Notes under the pieces: model-generated
What the model was told of the DNA's origin: nothing
The model's database searches: none
What the model saw: only the letters and a program-made list of their open reading frames with translations
Origin: Escarpia spicata
Lineage: Eukaryota > Annelida > Polychaeta > Sabellida > Siboglinidae
Assembly (NCBI GenBank): GCA_963995525.1
Contig: OZ023206.1
Span: 72,935,506 to 72,999,505 of the forward strand
Length of the DNA stretch: 64,000 nucleotides
Direction of reading: 5' to 3'
Translations under genes and position numbers: made by a program
Shown: piece by piece, positions 25,572 to 44,573 of the stretch
How the letters are laid out: each line of letters opens with the position of its first letter
Numbering within the stretch: position 1 is the stretch's first letter

Positions 25572-27350
25572 TTTTTGAAAGATTAATGTACAATAGATTA
25601 ATGAATTACATAATGAAACATAACATCTTGTCTAATTCCCAATTTGGATTTAGGAAAGGATATTCCACTGATATGGCTATTTCACTGCTAACTGACAAAA
25701 TTAATAAGGCAATTGATACCAAAGAGCACGTAATTGGGTTATTTCTGGAATTAGCCAAAGCCTTTGATACCGTTAATCATAATATATTATTGAGAAAATT
25801 ATCACATTATGGAACCAGAGGAAATATACTCCAATGGATTCGTAACTTTTTAAGTAACAGACAACAACGAGTAAAATTCTATGGAACAAAATCTTCCCTT
25901 AAAAACATAACATGTGGTGTTCCGCAGGGTTCAATTCTGGGACCTTTACTCTTTCTTATCTATATAAATGATTTATCTACTTTATCTGACACAACGTTTA
26001 CCATTATGTTTGCTGATGACACGAGCATCTTTATACAAGGCAACAATATAGATGAAATGGAAAATGTTCTGAACTCTGAAATAAAAAAACTATCTTTATG
26101 GCTTAACATTAATAAACTTTCTTTGAATATACAGAAAATTCACACAGTGACCTTTAGTAATACGATCAGTATAAGAGAGAGGTGTAATAACATTTGCATA
26201 GACGGCATACAAATTAACACTGTACATGAGATAAAGTTTTTGGGTTTGCTTATAAATAATACATTGAATTGGAGCACACACATTAAATATATATCAAATA
26301 AAATTTCTAAGAATATTGGTATTATAAAAAAGGTGACAAACAAATTAGATAACAAATCATTGGTAAACCTGTATTACATGTTTATATACCCATATATTAC
26401 TTATTGTAATGTCGTCTGGGGAAGGGCCCCGAATATATACCTTGCTAGAATTCATTTACTCCAAAAACGAGTTTTGCGTGTAATAAGTCATGTAGGATTT
26501 ATTGATCATACGCAGCCTTTATTTACATCTTATCAAATAATGAATATTTATGACGTAAATAAATATTTATGCTCTATTCTAATGTACAAGCATAATAGGG
26601 GTATGTTGCCAGATATATATCATGATGTATTTGTCCTGCAAATATCCACACATAAATATAATACAAGGCAGGAAGTAACATATAAAATACCATACTGCAA
26701 GACTAATTGTAGACAACTGTCTTTGGCTTATGTTGGTCCTAAAATCTGGAATACATTTATTACAAATATCTATTTACAATATTGTACATCTCTTCATATG
26801 TTCAAACAAAGGACCAAGCGTCTAATTCTAGCAAACATATGCTAAATGCTGCTTTACTGTAATTTTGTCATGTTAAGATGTACCCGGTGTTCAGTGTTAG
26901 GTACTCGTATAATGTTGTCATGTTAAGATGTACCTGGTGTTCAGTGTTACGTTACTCGTATAATGGTGTCATATTAAGATGTACCTGGTGTTCAGTCTTA
27001 CGGTACTCGTATAATGTTGTCATGTTAAGATGTACCCGGTGTTCAGTGTTAGGTACTCGTATAATGTTGTCATGTTAAGATGTACCTGTTGTTCAGTGTT
27101 ACGGTACTCGTATAATTTTGTCATGTTAAGATGTACCTGGTGTTCAGTCTTACGGTACTCGTATAATGCATTATTATTATTATTTTTTACACGAATCATA
27201 GTTTTCATTGCAAATATGACATGAATAAGGAACACAAGCAATATGTTGCTTCGTTCCATTTGTTACGTAATGTATACATGTTTCATATTACTGCTACATC
27301 TGTGCTATACTTAACATTATGTATCAATAAAGATTATTATTATTATTATT
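25572..27350 (+). mobile_element. Second-family LINE nested inside copy 3, with intact RT frame
   Basis: 5'-truncated jockey-superfamily LINE, perhaps a Daphne/L2-like clade. The RT frame is open from the junction to 26845 (about 425 codons from the insert): FGFRKGYSTDMAIS, ELAKAFDTVNHNILLRKL, GVPQGSILGPLLFLIYINDL, MFADDTSIF with both catalytic Asp, then a C-terminal region ending RLILANIC-stop. The apparent start codon at 25523 belongs to the host LINE. The 3' UTR holds a 50-bp tandem repeat, and the element ends with CAATAAAG plus an ATT repeat tail (27326-27350), after which the host LINE resumes. It is the only uninterrupted RT frame in the window. Confidence 0.9.
26866..27168 (+). repeat. 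50-bp tandem repeat in the nested LINE 3' UTR
   Basis: About six copies of a 50-bp unit containing GTCATGTTAAGATGTACC and GTTCAGTGTTAGGTACTCGT. Located between the RT stop and the poly-ATT tail, so it is part of the element or arose after insertion. Confidence 0.92.
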
Positions 27351-28514
27351 ATATCATCTACTTAGATTTTCAAAACGGTTTCGACAACGTGCCACATCAA
27401 TGAATACTGCGTAAACTAAAGGCCCATGGCAGAGGAAAAGGTATAATTAACTGGATAGAAAAATGGCTGATTGACAGAAGACAATGGGAAATTGTTGATG
27501 GGGAGGCTTCAAACTGGAAATCAGTTTTGAGTGGAGTTCCACGGGGATCAAGACTGGGACCTAGATTATTCTTAATATATATAAACGATTTGGACGATGA
27601 TATAACATGCAAGGTGTTGACATTTGTGGATGCTACACAAGTGTTTAGTAGGATTAAAAGTGATGGAGATAGACAAAATTTACAAGATGATCTTGACAGG
27701 TTGATCAAATAGTCTGAAAAGTGGCAAATCTTGTTCAATTTTGGGAAATGGAAATGCCTCCACACAGGACATGGGAACGAAGATGTGGAATATACAATGG
27801 GGGGAACTGTACTAAGTACTACTGTAAAAGAAAAGGACTTAGAGTTAACCATTAGTGCTGATATGAAGGTTTCAGAGCAATGCGGAATTGCAGCTTCAAA
27901 GGGAAATCAAATCCTTGGATTAATTAGGCGAAATATAGCTTATAAGGAAAACGAACTAATAATATCGCTGCACAAAACAGTAGTTAGGCCTAATTTATGA
28001 TATTGTATTGAAGCGTGGAGGCCATACCGCAAGAAGGACATAGATATGCTAGAAATATTACAGAGAAGAGCGACTAAAATGATACCAAAACTGAGGGATC
28101 TTCATTATGAAAAACGCCTAAGAGAATGTGGTTTAACAACACAAGAGACCAGGAGATTGAGAGGAGATCAGATAGAAGTGTTTAAAATATTGAATGTGTT
28201 TTGAAAATATTTTTGTCAGCTAAGAAATATGGAAAATCTAGAGCACATGAAGTTACATTAGTAAAGGAGCAGCGTAGATTAGATATAAGAAAGTTCTCAT
28301 TTTCACAAAGGACTCTAAATGAGTGGAACTGATTATCTAATGATTGTGAGGGTGCTAGTAGTGTGAATATGTTTAACAATAAAATCGACATATACCTCAG
28401 AAGTATACATGTAAACAAAATGGTTGGAATTTCGATAAACCAAAGGACTTCCTTGTCAACCTGCCATCTAGAGTTAATTCTGTGAGTGGCAATCTTGTTA
28501 AATCTGGTTAAATA
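27351..28514 (+). mobile_element. CR1/L2-like LINE copy 3, 3' part
   Basis: Resumes in the RT core (IYLDFQNGFDNVPHQ), with SGVPRGSRLGPRLFLIYIND and FVDATQVF where copy 2 has GVPQGS and FADDTKVF, so catalytic positions are lost. Several stops follow. It ends with the TTGTTAAATC-type tail (about 28490-28514) and abuts the degenerate repeat family (ACGACCACGGGTAATG). Confidence 0.9.
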
Positions 28515-30239
28515 CGACCACGGGTAATGCCTATATGTGCAAAATAGCAACATTCTAAATTAGTTAAACTAAGACGTTACAATCTTCTTCTTCTTGATTT
28601 TCGAAGTATAGACTGGGCCCTTACGGTCCGTTAAAACTCCAACGAAGCTTATACGCTTTGGTGGGCGGCATATAAGATAGTTGAAATGTTAAAAAGGTGT
28701 TGTATAGAGCACTGGAAGGTTTTAAAACTATGTACGATATACTTGGATGTCTCATCAAGAAGCTATTTGGTGGCAGATGTAGAGGCCACCAAGGCCAGCA
28801 TTGAAAGCCTCTGGGCAGGTTGTGGCTAATAGGTTTGTGAGGAGCCTATTCCACTCTATGGGTGTTGCACTGTCGTATTGTGTATGTTTGGTATATACAA
28901 TCACGACGGTCGTGAATGAAACAATGAATGAAAGTTCGTGAACAAAATATGACCACGTGTAATGTCCATATTTGACACTATTGCAACATATCAAAATGAT
29001 TTGCCTAACACTTTACTGTGGTGTCTTAACACATATGTTTTGGAATAAAAAAGACATATGCTATTTTGCAGGATGAGGTAGAGTTTTTTGCCGGGAAATC
29101 AATATATGCACAGAAACATATGTGCAAAACATCTTCAAATGATCAAAAGTTATAACTACTGGGGTCACAGTTGCAACATACTAGTTTTATTTGACGAAAG
29201 CTTTACACTGCTGCCTTAATGTGTATTGTGGGGACAAGAAGTCACTCGGTACTATACAGGGTGGGATAAGGTTTAGCGTACGCTTTTACCTAAATAAAGG
29301 TCCAAAATTATTTAATCTAAACATGAGCAATATATCGAATGGTGCCACACAACAAAAACATTTAATTTGGCTAAAGGTTTTGTGTCATTGCAGGATGTGT
29401 GTACGGTTTGACAAAAATAAAGGCAAGGCCGATACCTGTAAAAAGGCAACATCGGGTCTTGGTAAGGTAATATATAAAGGAAGGCAATTTAACCAGCTAA
29501 TTGGTGTCACAATAGCACAACACATTCTAATGCTGTTATATTGTAACATCGTTATCCTGATGGGTGTTTCTTGGACAAAATAGGCACTCGTGACCTTGCA
29601 AGATGGTGTATTTTTTTGGCCAGAAAATCAACCCATACAACCCTAAAAAGATGTCAATATGACCAGAAATAACGCAAACAGGTGAGTGTCCAGAGAGGGT
29701 AGTCTAGGGGGGGGGGGGGGGCACTAAAACCTCCACTGGTGGCCGAACCAAATTATGTACAATTTTGTTTAACTACAGCATCCGATGTCTCGGCTTGACT
29801 GGTGACAACTGAAGACGGGAGCAGGGGAATGAATGCTGTTGAACATTTTTTTTAATGCCGCGTCGCCATCATTTCAGCTTATCATAACCTAATCGGGTGC
29901 ACATTTCAAAGGTTCTGGGGGTACGGTCACGTGGGCCCATTCAAAAAGGTCTACAAGCATGACAATTCCAAAGGTCTAGGGGGCACGTGCCCCCCATCCA
30001 CAGACACGCCTACGGCATATCTATGTCAGAATGTTTGAATGTATAACAAAAACATGTTCACTCTCTAGTAGGAGGAGTATTTGGCCAAAAAGTTGATCTT
30101 TGTTCAAGATCATTAAAGGTCAATAAAACAAATTGCAACATTTATTTTGGTTTTATTGCTAAGACATTGATAATGCATTTATATAGGTTGCCATGAACTA
30201 ACATCCAATGCCTACGGGAAAACATTGGCCCTCCACTAA
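28515..30239. other. Degenerate interspersed repeat leading to the gene B promoter
   Basis: Phrases such as GCTTTACACTGCTGCCTTAA, GGCCAGAAAATCAAC and ATGACCAGAAATAA recur here and at 42380-43960, so the stretch is made of diverged monomers of one repeat family. Within it, 28790-28900 on the minus strand encodes IEWNRLLTNLLATTCPEAF, typical of the extreme C-terminus of a LINE RT protein, hence a small LINE relic. From about 29600 the sequence parallels 2668-3300 upstream of gene A. The ORF at 29191-29583 lies in repeat sequence and is not supported as a gene. Confidence 0.55.
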
Positions 30240-30400
30240 CATGGTTTTTATACAAAGGGTGTAGAAGTCGAGCACCCGAATAGGAAGTTCACGGATCCAA
30301 AGTTCACTGCGAATTAATCACTCAGTGTAACGAAAAGTCTGCTGACATTTCGCATATAATTGTTTAACGGCGACCAGACAGTCAACTGTACTGTACAGCT
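30240..30400 (+). promoter_or_regulatory. Conserved proximal promoter / 5' UTR of gene B
   Basis: Counterpart of 3301-3460, including GAGCACCCGAATAGGA, TTCACGGATCC and AAAGTCTGCTGACATTTCGC immediately before the ATG. Function is inferred only from conservation between paralogues. Confidence 0.5.
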
Positions 30401-37211
<6,811 letters not shown>

Positions 37212-37547
37212 CTGAAGTCAGTCGTGTAGGGAGAAAACTACGAACCGAGAATCATGACAGTGTTGTGCTTATTGAAACTGATACACTCCCCGAACAACCA
37301 GTGGCTCTATTGTATTATATCTAAACAGTACAGTCGGGCCGACTAACCAATGACTCAACATCTTTCGATAATTTAGTGGACATGTGTTGTTTCCTACGGA
37401 TCTTCAGTTTAATTTGTAGTTCTCGTTCGCATGAACGTATGCGCGAGAAAATGTGAGATCACAGAACCAAAGACGTATTAAGAATTATACTAATAGGTAT
37501 TACATATAGCTACAAGCCATTAACATACGTGGAACGACCGCATGCGC

Positions 37548-37553
37548 AATAAA
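37548..37553 (+). promoter_or_regulatory. Candidate polyadenylation signal of gene B
   Basis: AATAAA about 340 bases after the gene B stop codon, before the GT tract that starts at 37653. It is the first perfect signal downstream. No cleavage-site evidence. Confidence 0.35.
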
Positions 37554-37650
37554 TGTGTCGATTTCACAATTTAAAACAAATTGTGTATGTCTGGTGTCGG
37601 TGTGACTGCGTGTTTTTGTTTCCGTGCGCGCGAGCGAGCGAACGAACGAG

Positions 37651-37652
<2 letters not shown>

Positions 37653-37702
<50 letters not shown>

Positions 37703-37745
37703 TGTGTGTGTGTCAGTGTGTGTGTGTGTGACACTGTGTGTGTGT

Positions 37746-37806
<61 letters not shown>

Positions 37807-37862
37807 TGTGTGTGTGTGAGTGTGTGTGTGTGTGACACTGTGTGTGTACGTGTGTGTTAGTA
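37653..37862 (+). repeat. GT microsatellite downstream of gene B
   Basis: Interrupted GT array with GTGTGACACTGTGTG blocks, matched by 13345-13443 downstream of gene A. Confidence 0.95.
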
Positions 37863-37869
37863 TGCGGGG

Positions 37870-40745
37870 TAATAATAATAATGGAATGACTTCATTAATT
37901 AGCGCCAATATCCTCGGAAAATCATAGCGTTGTGGCTCAACAAATTTATTCAGTGGCGCAACAAATCAAAAGGATTAATGCATAATTTCGTGTTTCCTCC
38001 AACTTGTTGCGTCTCTTGAGTTGCATGGGTTTTGAGTCGCTCGTTGTTGACAGCTGATCGGAGGAGCGTAGACAGCGTGTAGGACGATACGGAGAGAGAA
38101 GTGCTGATATATATGGAGGTGCGAGCCAATGAAGGCATTTGAAATTGAGAAGTAAGGTCTTGAAAATAATGCGACTCTTCACAGGAAGCCAGTGCAGCGC
38201 CAAGAGCATGGGCGTGACATGGTCTCGTTTCGACCGCATCGTTATGATACGAGCACATGCATTTTGAACACGTTGTAGTTTCTCAATTACTGTCGCTGGC
38301 AATCCATTAAGAAGACTATTGCAGCAGTCAATTCGCGAAATGACTAGCGCATGCACAAGTTGTTTTGTGTGTTCTTTGTCTAAGTATCGACGAATGCATC
38401 CAATGCTATGGAGGTGGTAATACTCATTTCTGCAAACTTATGTTACGCGTCGCTCAAGGGACATACTGGAATCAAAGGTCACCCCCCAAGTTTCTGGCGT
38501 GTGTTTTGGGTAACACGCGCACGTTTTCGATAGTTACGCCGTAAGGAAGAACATTTTTTTTCGTTTGCTGATTTCGGTTGGATGATGATGATAACTCAAT
38601 GATGACAAGACTTATTTAGTTTTAGCATGTTGGTTTTCATTCATTGTCGGATACTGCCAACACAGAGTTATATTTTCGTGCTGGCAACGTCGGGTGAAAT
38701 ATTATCGCTGAGGCTAAATTCTTGGAAAAGTTGGATGTCATTGGCATATAGATGGTAAGCGGACATGCGGTGAGGCCATGCAGTAATAAATTCAAATAGT
38801 CCAATTTTGATGGACGAGGTCGTGGGTGGCTATCTGGGCCGTACTCACATCCTGTTATTTTCGGAACTTCCCGATGCTCCTGGCTGACATCTGCGTACAG
38901 GTGAAACTCAATGTCGTATCGGCGCACGATAACTCCCAGCGGTAGGGTGTAGACACAAAACAGTATAGGCCCCAGCACAGAGCCTTGAGGCATCCCAAAG
39001 TCTAGACGCTGACAGTTGGATGATGCCCGCTGGATGAGAACTGACTGCTTTCTGTTGGTTAGGTACAACCTGAACCACGAGAGGGCTGTCCCACAGATGC
39101 CCAGTCTAATATGCAATCTGGAGAGGAGCACTGAATGGTCCATTGTATTGAACGCTGCCGACATGTCGAGTAGCACTAGGAGAGCACATTTCTTGCTGTA
39201 CATGGCGCGGAGCACATCGTTACTGATCCGGAGGAGCGTTATTTCAGTACAGTGGTGTTTCTTGTAGGCTGACTGGAGAATCTCGTGCAAGCCGTGTTCA
39301 GACATGTAGGTGTTGAGTTGACTTGTCATTGCACGTTCTATCAGTTTGGAGATGAATGATAGATTCGACATTGGTCGGAAGTTCTTCAGTAGCTCGGTTT
39401 AAAGATTGTTCTTTTTCAGCACAGGGGTCACCAAGGCCTCCTTCAAAGAGTCATATACAATCCCCGATGACATGGAACGGTTTACAATTTAAATCAGCAG
39501 CTGCAACAATTCATCGAGATTTTCTTTCAAAAGCCACGTCGGAAGTGGATCTACGCCGCATGATTTTGAAGGAGATTGTACGACCAATTTCCTAATCTGA
39601 GGCAGGAGTGAATTCTGACAAACTGCAGGTGATATTCTCATCAGGTGAAACCAGTTCATGAAAGTCCAGCTGGTGAACTCACACCTGTGACAAGTCATTA
39701 CGTATCTTACAGCTGGTGATCTCACACCTGTGACAAGTCATTGCGTATCTTACAGCTGGTGAACTCACACCTGTGACAAGTCATTGCGTATCTTACAGCT
39801 GGTGAACTCACACCTGTGACAAGTCATTACGTATCTTACAGCTGGTGAACTCACACCTGTGACAAGTCATTACGTATCTTACAGCTGGTGAACTCACACC
39901 TGTGACAAGTCATTGCGTATCTTACAGCTGGTGAACTCACACCTGTGAAAAGTCATTGCGTATCTTACAGCTGGTGAACTCACACCTGTGACAAGTCATT
40001 GCGTATCTTACAGCTGGTGAACTCACACCTGTGACAAGTCATTGCGTATCTTACAGCTGGTGATCTCACACCTGTGACAAGTCGTTGCGTATCTTACAGC
40101 TGGTGAACTCACACCTATGACAAGTCATTGCGTATTTTACAGCTGGTGAACTCACACCTGTGACAAGTCATTGCGTATCTTACAGAAGAAGTTTGCTAAT
40201 CTATCCGCCATTTCGACAGGAGTGTTATGACTGGGGAGGATGCTGGGAGTGTTGCGATGCATCAGCTGATCAATGACCTTGAAGACACATTTGGGATCGG
40301 ATTGCGCGTCAATCAAGCGTTCAGTGAAGTACTGTTTCTTGGCGTTGTCTATCAGCCTGGCTAATTCACGCCGTGTATCCCTGTATATCTGCAGATGCAC
40401 AACAAGTCCGGTTTCCTGATAGTTTATCTCTGCTTTCCTGCGAACCCTCTTGGCCTCCAGGATGTCTGCAGTATACCAAGCTGGTTGTGGTCGTATAACC
40501 ACACTGCGTTGTTGGGCTGGAGCATGCGTGTCCAGGAGTGTTGCTAGGACACTGTGTACTGCTCAACAACTTCAACAAGCGGTAGGTCAGGTACAGATAT
40601 CAAATGTAGCATTGACTTTTGTATGTCTTTCTTGAATGTGCAGGTGTCAATATGTCTGTATTTACTGTATGTGATCACCTTCTTCTTCATCTTAGTTTTA
40701 TTCCCTGTTAGACAGAAGTGAACAGGAAAATGATCACATCTACAG
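37870..40745 (-). mobile_element. Jockey-superfamily LINE, reverse strand, decayed
   Basis: Read on the minus strand from about 40745. It begins in the end of an endonuclease (DHFPVHFCLTGNK, near 40720), then a linker (VIRPQPAWYTADILEAKR, about 40500), then a region disrupted by a 43-bp tandem array, then GVDPLPTWLLKENLD (about 39540), then the RT: NLSFISKLIERAMTSQL, AAFNTMDHSVLLSRL, GMPQGSVLGPILFCVYTLPL and LYADVS. Motif A has AAFNT for the usual AAFDT, and YADV replaces the catalytic YADD. A C-terminal ARIITMRSKRDHVTPMLLAL block (about 38250) is followed by a TTA-type tail at 37870. A fragment of the same insertion follows gene A at 13480-13645. Confidence 0.88.
39668..40184 (+). repeat. 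43-bp tandem array inside the reverse-strand LINE
   Basis: About 12 copies of a 43-bp unit (CAGCTGGTGAACTCACACCT followed by GTGACAAGTCATTGCGTATC). The sequence at both ends is LINE coding sequence, so a piece of the ORF has been amplified. 43 is not a multiple of three, so each copy shifts the frame. Confidence 0.95.
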
Positions 40746-41749
40746 CTATATATATATATATATCTATATGAGCAATATGAATATCATTATTATTGTTTTG
40801 CATATTTCCTTCCTGCCTAGCATTTACGGAAATCATAGATATTGTAAATGTGTGGTATTCAAGTAATTTGGGGCATTACAGACATTGCCAAAAATACAGC
40901 GAATTAAGTCAGTTATGACATAAAGGGGGTCAGTGTATTAGGGTAGATACATTCTGATATGTGTTAGCAATCAGAAAACGGATGTTGCAATTTTTCTGAC
41001 TTTGAACAAAGGACAAATGTATGTTTCGTGTTAAATCCGCCTACTAGAGAGAAACAGTGATTATGTGAAGCATTCAATCATTGTAACACACAGAGGCATT
41101 GTTCCCGGTCTTTCTGAGATATTTAGCATCTCTAGTGGAGTGCATGGGTTGAATTTCTGGCCAAAACACTACGTCACCCTGGCAGGTCACGGTTGCCTAT
41201 TTTGTCAAATAAACATCCATCAAAGTAACAGTATCCATGTAACCGCATTGCACAGTCTTGTTGCTACTGTGACACCACCTAACAGTACATTTGATCAGCT
41301 GAAACCATTTGGCACTTCTCGTTGAGTGCAGTTTTTAGATCTAACCAAAACCGTCCAACACCTTCTAATGTCACGAGTGTATTTTTGTTAAAGGTATGAT
41401 AAGATCTAGTTCACGAAATGAACACCTGCATCCCCCGGAAAAACAAACACTAGTTAATGTGACCAAATGTACAGTCGGTGGAAGACACAATAGGGAACAC
41501 TAATTTAAAATGCATATAAAGGATTACAATTCAGTTTTACTGAGTAATTATTTGAACAAAGTGGTGTGGTAGTATCACAGGTCTGTGTGATGTGTCTAGT
41601 TTCGTAATGGAGTGAGTAGTTTGTAGTGCATGCGCTCCACACTCTCACATTCAGCTGCGACCGCCAGCTAGCCCCCCCCCCCCACAGTGATGAAAAGAGA
41701 AAAGAGTTCGCAAGCCTCCCCTGCTGGTACATAGCCTCTCCAAAGACAA
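40746..41749. other. Unannotated stretch with reverse-oriented repeat monomers
   Basis: TA tract at about 40747-40762. The segment near 41090-41330 resembles the degenerate repeat of 42380-43960. A run of C lies at about 41672-41683. No gene is supported. Confidence 0.4.
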
Positions 41750-42410
41750 GACTCTAGCATTACCTCCGTGGGGGACATCTCCGGTAACTGGGCACCTTAC
41801 GGCCCCAGGCTAATATGCTAGGGATCTAGGAAAAGGACAATTCTGATTCCAAACCTAGGTAGACCCAGCTCATTAGCCTTGGCAGGCAGTTGGTCTAAGA
41901 GAACGAAAACTCTGACTTCAAAACAATATACGCCGAGCCCAGGCGGCGGTAAATAACCTGGCCAACCCAGGCAGCCTGAGTGGAGTAGTGGGAACCCTAG
42001 TGGAGAAAATTCCATCTAAAGGCGGAAGAGTCAAATTCATTGTCCAGCGGCAACCACAACCCAGTCAGTCAGTGGCGCGACGACGGAAACAACAGCTAAT
42101 AAAAGAACATGATGAGCACCAGGTATTAAGCCCTGAAACCGAAAGTGATTGCTGCAATGGGACACAGGTGACATTTGCCACCATTCGTGACGTAATCTCC
42201 TCATAGTCCCAGGAAAGGGATGTTACTGATGACAATCCTAAAGCGGCTACCAACATTCTCAGGCCCAAAACGGCAACAATCAACACAAGAACATTAAGAT
42301 CAACATTAGCACTACACGAGCTACAATACCAGGCTATGAAGTACGGCATCAAAATTACGTGTCTATAAAAGCACCGGATGAACCATAAAGAAGAAATTAA
42401 ATATCACATG
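41750..42410 (+). mobile_element. RTE-like LINE, 5' fragment only
   Basis: Matches 19905-20580 (GGTAACTGGGCACCTTACGG, GGCGGTAAATAACCTGGCCA). Its downstream end encodes HRMNHKEEIKYHMLEENWQ, part of the endonuclease region that the longer copy has lost. The element stops there, so it is truncated at the 3' side, which ordinary 5' truncation of LINEs does not explain. Confidence 0.75.
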
Positions 42411-44049
42411 TTAGAGGAAAACTGGCAATTAATAACACACGAACAGGTCAAAAAATACATCCAAATGACCAGCAGTAATATCAACCAATGACACAATGAC
42501 GCTATTTAATTTAGCTAATGCTTTATACTGGTTTCTTAATTAGTATTTTGAGGACAAAATAGGCATTGACGCTTTTCGAGAGTGGGTGACGGTTTTGGCC
42601 AGAACATCAAAACTAGCACCCACAGTACAGCGCAAATAGCTTCATAAGACCACGGGTAATGAGTACAGTCAATAAAGCAATGTAGCTTCATATGATCACG
42701 GGTAATCCGTAATGTCAACATAGCAACATGCCAAATTAGTTAAACTAAAACGTCACAGTCATATATTATTGTCTATGTTTGGTACACACATACACAACGA
42801 TCGAGAATTTACAGGGTGGAGGTACGAGTTTGCCAGGAAATCAACACGTTCACTTACTAAGACGTACTAAGTAGCTCAACATGAGTCGAAGTGACGTTTA
42901 TTGGTGTCACATTACCAACATACCAGTTTAACTTGGCTACAGCTGTACAATGGTGTCTTAATATGTAAAGTGGGAACCAAATGTGGCACTCTCGATTTTG
43001 CAAGGCAGGAGCTTGTTTTAACCTGGAAATCGACGTATGCTCTGAGAGAATGCTGCGCAATGGCTCTATGTGACCACGTGTAATGTCCACATTTGATACT
43101 ATTGCGACATATAAAAATGATTTCCCTAACACTTTATTGTTAGGAAATCAATATATGCACACAAACATATGAGCAAAACATCTTCAAATAATCAAAAGTA
43201 ATATCTACTAGTATCGCATTTGCAAAATACTAGTTTATATGATGAAAGCTTTACACTGCTGCCTTAATATGTATTTTGGGGACAGAAAGCAATTATCGAA
43301 AGGTGCCACAACAACAGAACTATTTAATTTAGCTAAAGGCTCGGTGTCTCAATACGTATATTTTAAGGACAAACAGGCGACCACAACCTTTTTGAATGGT
43401 ACTATGTTTTTGTCTGGACATCGATATTTGCACCCATAAAGAAGTACAAAATGGACCCAAATGACCAGAAGCAATGCCAGTGAGTTTCATAACAACGTAA
43501 ACCTATTTAATTTCGACTAGAGGGTACAGTCGAAAGAGAGATGCCATTTGGCTCGGAATGTCCACGAGTACAGTGTCAATGGGTGTCACAATAGGAAACA
43601 CTAAAAGTTTAAAACGTTTACATTGATATGCACTTTTTATGAAAACTGTACTTGTCCCTTTACAATATGTGTGTGTGGTTTGGCCAAACATAAAGTCCGA
43701 AACCGATACAAAATGCAACACAGTGTTGGAAAGGTAAACTATCAAGGAAGATAATTCAACCAATTAATTGGTGTTACAATAGCAACACAAAATTGTAATG
43801 CAGTTAGAGTGAAACAGCGTTATCCTGATGGCACTCGTGACCTTGAAGGGTGGCGTAGTGTTTTGGTCAGAAAATCAACTCATACATTGACAGAAAGATG
43901 TCAAATGTCTCAATATGACCAGAAATAAGGCATTCAAGTACGGGTCCAGAGAGGGTAGTCTAGGAGGGATAAAAACACTTCCACTGACGGCCGACCCAAA
44001 TGGTGTACCGGATGTTTCGCTCCCGCTTGGCCATAACTTCCGTATGGCG
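42411..44049. other. Degenerate interspersed repeat array upstream of locus C
   Basis: Diverged monomers with the recurring order AGCTTTACACTGCTGCCTTA, GGGGACA, GGCCAGAAAATCAAC-like and ATGACCAGAA phrases, alignable in part with 28515-29660. Short ORFs inside are unsupported. The final part (43850-43930) parallels the gene A and B upstream flanks. Confidence 0.6.
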
Positions 44050-44205
44050 AATAACTTCAAAGGGTGTAGAAATTGAGCACCCGAACAGGACGTTCACGGA
44101 TCCGAAGTTCACTACGAATTAGTCACTCCGTCGAACGAAAAGTCTGCTGACATTTCGCACCTAGTTGTTTAACGGCGACCACACAGTCAACTATACTGCG
44201 CAGTT
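44050..44205 (+). promoter_or_regulatory. Conserved proximal promoter / 5' UTR of locus C
   Basis: Counterpart of 3301-3460 and 30240-30400, with GAGCACCCGAACAGGA and AAAGTCTGCTGACATTTCGC. It lies before a first exon that is itself frame-broken. Confidence 0.45.
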
Positions 44206-44573
44206 ATGTGTGCGTATGTGTTTCCAGTCTCTATACCGGCGGTGATTGTCGCCGCATATATGATACAGCAAGCACCAGTCGTGTCCCAGTGCACCCGAAG
44301 ACACTGCGGCGAAGACGGCGACGGCGACGGCGACGGCGACAGTTACGTGAGCGTATTGGCTGCGATGGTGCGTCGCCTCCTGCACACAGTGGAGCATCTA
44401 ATAATGTTGAGACCTGTAGGTGTTGAGTCGCATAATGTCTCATAATGTTTCAATGGAACAGCTGCGGCAACAGCAAAGTATATCAACGGAAAGGTTGCAG
44501 CAACAGCTAAATGACACAACAACAAAAACAACTGACGAAACTTACATAGGGACACTGGCGAAACAAGGAGAGT
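44206..44573 (+). pseudogene. Locus C, first exon C1 of a FReD gene, frame-broken
   Basis: Starts MCAYVFPVSIPAVIVAAYM, followed by CTRRHCGEDGDGDGDG as in gene A, so it is a paralogous exon 1. After VEHL the sequence is replaced or expanded (about 44399-44445) and the frame stops at TAA 44443-44445. The Gln-rich coil remains in another frame (VSMEQLRQQQSISTERLQQQ). The exon ends at the conserved GTATGT donor (44574). Its length of 368 bases does not fit the phase 1 junction used by the intact genes. Confidence 0.8.
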
